Program-made: the position numbers and the translations under genes
The notes under the pieces: generated by a model
What the model saw: the letters and a program-made list of their open reading frames with translations, nothing else
The model's database searches: none
What the model was told of the DNA's origin: nothing
Assembly (NCBI GenBank): GCA_027563935.2
Contig: CM050447.1
Span: 79,903,461 to 79,967,460 of the forward strand
Reading direction: 5' to 3'
DNA from: Costus lasius
Taxonomy: Eukaryota; Streptophyta; Magnoliopsida; Zingiberales; Costaceae
DNA: 64,000 nucleotides
Part shown: one piece after another, positions 59,291 through 64,000 of the stretch
Numbering within the stretch: position 1 is the first letter of the stretch
Layout of the letters: every line of letters begins with the position of its first letter

Positions 59291-60467
59291 TGTGATGGCC
59301 TACTTCCCCGTTGCCTCCACGTAGGCAAATTCAGCGTGGGCATGTTGGCAGGAAGAGGCCTCGTCACCTCCTCCCTTAGCCCTCGTTGCGGAAGCGTGTT
59401 TGGATCATCTTCGACGGTGGTGAAGCTGCCGGAAGAGACTCATCGAAATAGGGGAAAACCCTTTTATTCAGCAATAATAAGAGTTACAAAAACCCCTCTG
59501 ATCCGCCTGTCGGATCCCTCTCACTTGGAGCTCTCCTTGTTTCGCTCCCTCTCACCCTTTTGCTCAGAGCTCTCCTTGTTTCGCTCCTTCTCACGTCAGC
59601 AGCAGTTCTCGCCTCCGACTTACAAGCTCTCAGACCCAGCCTCCCACTCACAGGTTCGTATGGGCTTTCGCTCTAGATGGGGCGCCCTCCCCGTCCATGT
59701 GTGCTCTCACCGCACAAGCGCTCTTCTCTGGACTGGATCTGGATCCCTTGATCGGGTCTCTCGGGAGCTCTTCTCCCAGATCCCTCCTCGTCTATCTCTC
59801 TCGTCCCCTCGCCCTCGTCCGCTCGTCGGACATATATAGGGAAAGGGACACTCTCGTGGGTTGCGTCGTCCGCATCCTCTTCCCCGCATAGACCGTGTCT
59901 GAAATCCTCTCCGCAAGGCTCGATGCCCGCAACGCTGTTAGCTCCACGTCCTTCGTCGAGCCTGCCGAAGAAGGAGAAGCTGCCTGCTTCTTCCTTCGAA
60001 CTCGCCAACGCCCCCGTTGATCTCTCTTGAAGCCGCGTCCGGGTCATGCTGAAGACGAAGCCCTTCTTCTTTCTCTACTGGAGATGGGGTCTGCATCCCT
60101 TGAAGACCTCTCGGCTGGCAAGCGCTGCTCACACCCCTCGGCATCCATATCTGCCACCCGAGGACCTCGCCCAAGCCGTCTCCGACTTCTTTGCTGAAGT
60201 CGAAGCTGCCGCCTTTCGCATGCCACCAGAATCGCCGAGCACGCCTACTGACGAAGCCTCCACGCGCGTCCCTTATCGCCGTCTGTGTCTTCCTCCGAAG
60301 ATGCTGCTCGCGACAGCATGCATGGAGGAAGCCGAGGCCCGCCTGCCTCATCACTTCCAACTTGGGTCAACGCCCAAATCTCCTTGATCCGTGGCTCTTG
60401 ACATGGATATGGGCCACCGCCCAATCCACTTGCTTCCAGCCTGGCCCATTTGCAATCGGGCATCACA
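59291..60467 (-). repeat. 5' LTR of the short-internal element
   Basis: 1177 bases, GC-rich. It matches 47665-48262 plus 58254-58871 with scattered substitutions and small indels (for example TGGACCGCGTCTACTCCCGT in one and a shorter version in the other). The overlapping long frames on both strands come from its GC-rich content. Confidence 0.88.
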
Positions 60468-60499
60468 CTTACCACCATCATCAGCAACACATAATATCT

Positions 60500-61160
60500 T
60501 AGTCAAGTATACAAATTACAACAAGGGTTGATCCAAAACATAACAAAAAGCCTTTACTTATCACCCATATCTAGTAGTTCATTAAGCACTGCTAAACGAG
60601 CACATTCAGGTATAGCAACAAAAAGTCTGGACTTATCTTTGTTGCTCCCCAAAGTTATATAAGCACGAACTAATCAATGATTGGACACTCCAATCTTCTA
60701 CAACCCTTCATATATCTTTTGTGGCTCTTTCTCTTTCTCCATCTCTTTTGCTTTCTCCTTGCCCTTCATTATCTTTTTCACTGTCTCTTTTGCTTTCTCT
60801 TTCGCTTTATTATTGTGATCTTGTTGTTGAACCAAATGCTTCATACAATTCACAAGTTCAGAAAGCTGTTGATTCGTATTTTCTGCTGTAGCTTCATATG
60901 TTTGAGGTAAAGATATAAAATTTCTATTTCTCTTACTACTCTTAGAAGATGTGGATTCAGCAATAATTATTTTATTGGTTAAAGTAGTTGGTATACCATG
61001 TTGGTTTGACTCATCATTATCGCCATCTCCTATGTCATGGAAGTCAAAAGTTAAATACTTGTTGAGGTCTTCACTTTCTTTTCTCCATGTATGAATAAAA
61101 TCACCACAAGTGCTTGACAAGTTACCTGTGGCTCGATCTTTTAGAAAAGATCTCCCAACT
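60500..61160 (-). pseudogene. Myb/SANT-like (plant Harbinger-associated type) gene remnant
   Basis: On the minus strand, NYDKLGDLF, a shift, then KDRATGNLSSTCGDF (about 61160-61090) match the end of the plant Myb/SANT-like DNA-binding domain (usual pattern GKDRATG). An open frame to 60698 follows with a Lys/Glu-rich low-complexity tail (KEKAKETVKKIMKGKEKAKE). After a stop, YITLGSNKDKSRLFVAIPE and ARLAVLNELL (60640-60520) resemble the C-terminal block of the same families. At least one shift and one stop break it and the N-terminal domain is not readable. Such proteins are relatives of the partner of PIF/Harbinger transposases; no transposase is visible here. Confidence 0.55.
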
Positions 61161-61769
61161 TATCATAATTTCTCATAGGGGTGGTCCTCTATCTCTTGAA
61201 ATTGGAAATAGCATGTACAGGTAGTAAATATATATAAAATAAACAGAAATAATAAATGCTCAAAACACAAAAAATAAAATGAACAAACTGAAAGTCAATA
61301 TACCGTTATAAGATCTTCCCACACCTGGTCTTTAGCTTGAAATATTTTTATTTTACTATTCTAATTTATACTACTCTTATTCTTAAACAGCTCATGATAG
61401 GTACTGAAAGTATTTTTCAGCGTTTTGATTCAATTTTTTAAGTGGTTTTTCATCAAAATAATACCCAACTATTGTCTAATAATTGTCTACATATTTTTGT
61501 ATGCGGACAATGTAAATATACGGTCAACCTTGAATCCTCTTATTTGTTATTCTACAATTGCATCAATAAATACAATATCACAATGTATGTAACTGACAAG
61601 CAAAAAAAATACAAATCTTATAACAAGTTCATAAAAGAACGGTAAGTTAAATACATGATTGTGAGTCTTGTGACTAGCTTAATGTGAGAAATTCCATATT
61701 ATATTAATAAAAATGAGAGCAATAAAATAATATTGTCTAGTATTTACTCTCTTTGCAATAAAATTGTTA
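61161..61769. other. Unassigned AT-rich sequence
   Basis: No supported gene. It could hold the decayed first part of the Myb/SANT-like gene (a piece reading FQEIEDHPYEKL lies near 61180-61145). Confidence 0.35.
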
Positions 61770-62134
61770 TGACCTGTTTGCCTCATTTGGCGCATGTAAC
61801 ACGTTCCCAGTCATAACCAAGCCAGGCCTCAGAGACCTCGAATCCCAGCCAATTCCTCCCGCGCATATTTCGTCTGTAGCAGGATTCAACCCTTAGACAT
61901 GACCCTCATGAGTCATGACCCTTTAACCATTGAGCTGCACATAACCCTTTAACCATTGACCCTCACAGCTCAATGGTTAAAGGGTCATGACTCATGGGGT
62001 CATTTCTAGGGGTCGAATCATGTTGCAGACGAAATATGCGCGAGAGGAATCAGCTGAGATTCAAGGTCCCCTAGGCCTGACTTGGTTATGATAGAGAATG
62101 TTTTATATATGCCGCATGAGGCAAACACGGGTCA
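61770..62134. repeat. Foldback pair of tRNA-like (SINE-like) units
   Basis: The left arm (61770-61937) and right arm (61966-62134) are imperfect reverse complements with a loop of about 28 bases. Outer ends are TGACCTG.TTTGCCTCA and its inverse. Each arm, read from the loop outward, begins CAGCTCAATGGTTAAAGG, similar to a pol III A box. About 30 bases later it has GGGTTGAATCC (left) or GGGGTCGAATC (right), similar to a B box. No target duplication was identified. Confidence 0.7.
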
Positions 62135-62604
62135 ACTCTGAAAGAGATACAGAATCACAATTTTCACTTCTATAAAAATGAAAATATTATAATCAATAAG
62201 TAAACAAAATTAAGAAAGACCGATAATAAAACCAAAAATACAAAGTCTTATGACAAGTTCATAAAAATGTAAATTGAATACATGATTGTGAGTCTTATGA
62301 TTATGATTAATGTGAGAAATTTATTAAGGATGCAAGATTGAAATCATATGCTTTCCAGGATACAAATCTTATAACAAGTTGAATTCACTATTTATATATA
62401 GATGGAAATCATATGCTTCCAGGATTGCTCGATTATTATATGTTTTATGTGCAGAGCGATATCATTTAACAAACTAGTTCCCTTGAACAAATAATGTGGC
62501 AGTCTTGCAGTATTCTTCTACGTTTTAGACTATTGTTGATACATTTTTCTGTGCCAATTTTATAAAATGCTCTTCTACAGTTTAATTACTGTGTTTCAAT
62601 TCAG
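62135..62604. other. Unassigned sequence upstream of the remorin remnant
   Basis: AT-rich. The short phrase GGAAATCATATGCTT.CCAGGAT occurs twice in related form (about 62338-62362 and 62403-62423). No exon recognised. Confidence 0.35.
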
Positions 62605-63058
62605 AATGAGTCAGCTGATTGCCATGAGGATTTAAGCAACATGGAGTTGTCTGTAAAAGAGTTACAAAGGAGAACTAGGAGGGAGATAATGGTGCTAGGC
62701 CAGCAATTGGGTAAGACAAACATAGCTGCATGGGCTAGCAAGGTAGAAGAGGATATCAATGCATCTATTTCAACTAAACCTACAACAAAACTCGAGCCAG
62801 CAAGAAGTGTCATTGAAGCTCGAGCAGCAGCATGGGAGGAAGCAGAAAAGAACAAATATCTTACTAGGTTGCATACTGATTTCTTTCCTTAACTGCTATA
62901 GGAATCTGTTTAAACATTGATGTGATTTTTCTATTGTAAATTTTTTATGTACGTTCTAACAATTAGTCCTCAGGTTTAGACGAGAAGAGATCAAAATTCA
63001 AGCATGGGAAAATCATCAAAAAAGCAACAATTGAAGCTGAAATGAGAGGAAGATCGAG
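62605..63058 (+). pseudogene. Remorin (C-terminal region) gene remnant
   Basis: A first exon-like segment, 62605-62886, follows an AG and reads SVKELQRRTRREIMVLG, LGKTNIAAWASK, RSVIEARAAAWEEAEKNKYL. A GT donor lies at 62887 in ACTAG/GTTGCA. The next segment starts after CAG at 62974 and reads FRREEIKIQAWENHQK, in phase with the first. These are the conserved remorin C-terminal motifs (AWEEAEK, EIKIQAWENHQK), best resembling the long group 5/6 remorins. Remorins are membrane-nanodomain proteins of plants. After HQK a one-base gain in the A run (63017-63022) shifts the frame, and two extra bases near 63044 bring it back, so two TGA stops fall between. Upstream exons and the final coiled-coil exon are not seen. 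Confidence 0.75.
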
Positions 63059-64000
63059 GTATTTATTGCAGTTTTTCCTTCAAGAAGTTGTCTTGTTGAA
63101 ATTTGCTTACTGCATTTATATTCCAAAGCTTCTCTCTGTATGTAGTCATCTATGAGAAACTTAAATGTTCTACATATTATTTCAGAGATCTTAACGATGC
63201 TTTACTTAAAATTTCGGTTATCTCTGAAATGTGACTAAGATAATATTTCTAGATCATGTGCTTCTTTTCCTTTTTTTTTTTTTTGGTGCAAGGACATTGG
63301 TAGTTGAAGTTCCATTTGTAAAAATTCAAATTTTATGAGAATATTGTTTTCTGGAAACAGTATATTGCCATTGTTTTCAGTACAGTTAGTATAAAACCCT
63401 GACATAATCAACACATTATAAAGAGAATTCTTATATCTGATCAACCAAGCTGGTCGTTTATGTAGAGCTTCCTGTGCCACACGTTTAATTTGTTAGCATA
63501 TAGTAAGAAAATTAAGACTACTTGTATGAGGAAATAACGTCATCGCTTGGAAGGGTAATAGCACATTTTGAACCTTTCTAGATGACTAGACCCTCAACTT
63601 TTGCAGGAACTTAGTCATAGGCTTTTTCTCATTTTAATGTGGTCCATGCATTGTCAGGAAGAAAAACAACAAGTGCAAGCTAAATCTAGCTTGCGACAAA
63701 TGTGTTTTGACTTTAGGCAGTCTTCTACCTGAACTATTTTTAGCTTGTTCATTTTGGTAGAATCGTGCAACAGATGACCCTAAAATTTAGTAAGTTTTTG
63801 AAATGGGTTTAAATTTCTAGGATTATGAGGCAAGGTGACAACCAGAGGTGAGAGGCAGTGGCAATGTTGACAATAATGAGAGGCAATTGGCGACGAGAGG
63901 TGAGTAGCAACTTTAGTGTGAAGAGGTGTAGTGTGAAGAGGCGAGCGGCAAAGAGAGAAGGCTCTATGAAGAGGCGGCGGCTGAGAAGCTGAGAGAGATG
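63059..64000. other. Unassigned sequence after the remorin remnant
   Basis: No further remorin exon was recognised. The last 160 bases are a G/A-rich stretch of short repeats (GAGGCGAGCGGC-like words). Confidence 0.35.

Larger units (their letters stand above)
47665..60467 (-). mobile_element. Short-internal non-autonomous LTR element, with gypsy copy B nested in its 3' LTR
   Basis: Perfect CTTAC duplications flank it (47660-47664 and 60468-60472). On the minus strand the order is: 5' LTR (60467-59291), a tRNA-Met-type primer site (59287-59273), an internal region of only 419 bases (59290-58872), a purine tract CCAGGGAGAA, and the 3' LTR (58871-47665, split by copy B at 48263-58248). The ends are TGTGATGCCC...GGCCATCACA, changed to GGGCGTGACA at 47665. 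No protein-coding capacity is visible, so it must depend on another element's proteins. Without the nested gypsy it is about 2.8 kb. Confidence 0.85.

Noticed and set aside
59336..60502. Several 100-167 codon frames on both strands
   Set aside because: They fall in the LTR 59291-60467 and recur in its partner LTR with frame breaks; no domain seen.
60698..61120. Intact 140-residue protein from the minus strand
   Set aside because: The frame opens at a TTG inside a known domain pattern (KDRATGNLSS), with shifts upstream and a stop before the conserved C-terminal block, so it is a fragment.
61910..62030. Functional tRNA gene
   Set aside because: A- and B-box-like words are present, but no cloverleaf or acceptor stem could be formed around them by eye.

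Overview
The window is nuclear DNA of a flowering plant. It holds Ty1/copia and Ty3/gypsy LTR retrotransposons with plant-type tRNA primer sites, an intronless AT-hook/PPC (AHL) gene, a remorin gene remnant and a plant Myb/SANT-like remnant. The very GC-rich AHL coding sequence set in AT-rich surroundings would fit a monocot, but I cannot fix the species. No prokaryotic or organellar features were seen.

Region by region. 1-19482 is a minus-strand gypsy-type element (copy A, left end outside the window). It is broken by two copia insertions: an internally deleted copy at 555-5361, which itself holds a minus-strand solo LTR (2001-4241), and a complete 9.48 kb copia element at 8818-18299 inside the gypsy LTR. 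19483-20135 is an older gypsy LTR piece. 20136-26221 is a decayed plus-strand gypsy element (gag, protease, 3' LTR). 26222-29277 is a decayed copia pol plus LTR. 29555-33403 is a 3.85 kb foldback element with long inverted arms, an inverted AT-rich tandem array and a near-perfect 9-bp target duplication. 35256-36185 (minus) is the one clearly intact host gene, an AHL. 36186-44897 is mostly unassigned sequence with a tandem duplication, one solo LTR (39609-40799) and a possible orphan exon. 44898-46929 is a gypsy LTR insertion with a doubled primer site. 47665-60467 is a three-level nest: a short-internal, GC-rich LTR element, broken by gypsy copy B (48263-58248), which is broken by a copia-family solo LTR (51768-54025). 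60500-61160 is a Myb/SANT-like pseudogene, 61770-62134 an inverted pair of tRNA-like (SINE-like) units, and 62605-63058 a remorin pseudogene.

The most unusual signals are: arrays of TTACGGC/GCCGTAA palindromes inside the gypsy LTRs and again in the gypsy interiors; a copia element whose LTRs are almost identical although its protease, integrase and RT are broken; the foldback element; and a gypsy family without pol whose copies keep the same truncated acidic gag-like reading frame. Related copies within the window act as empty-site controls for several insertions. All boundaries and mismatch counts were read by eye.
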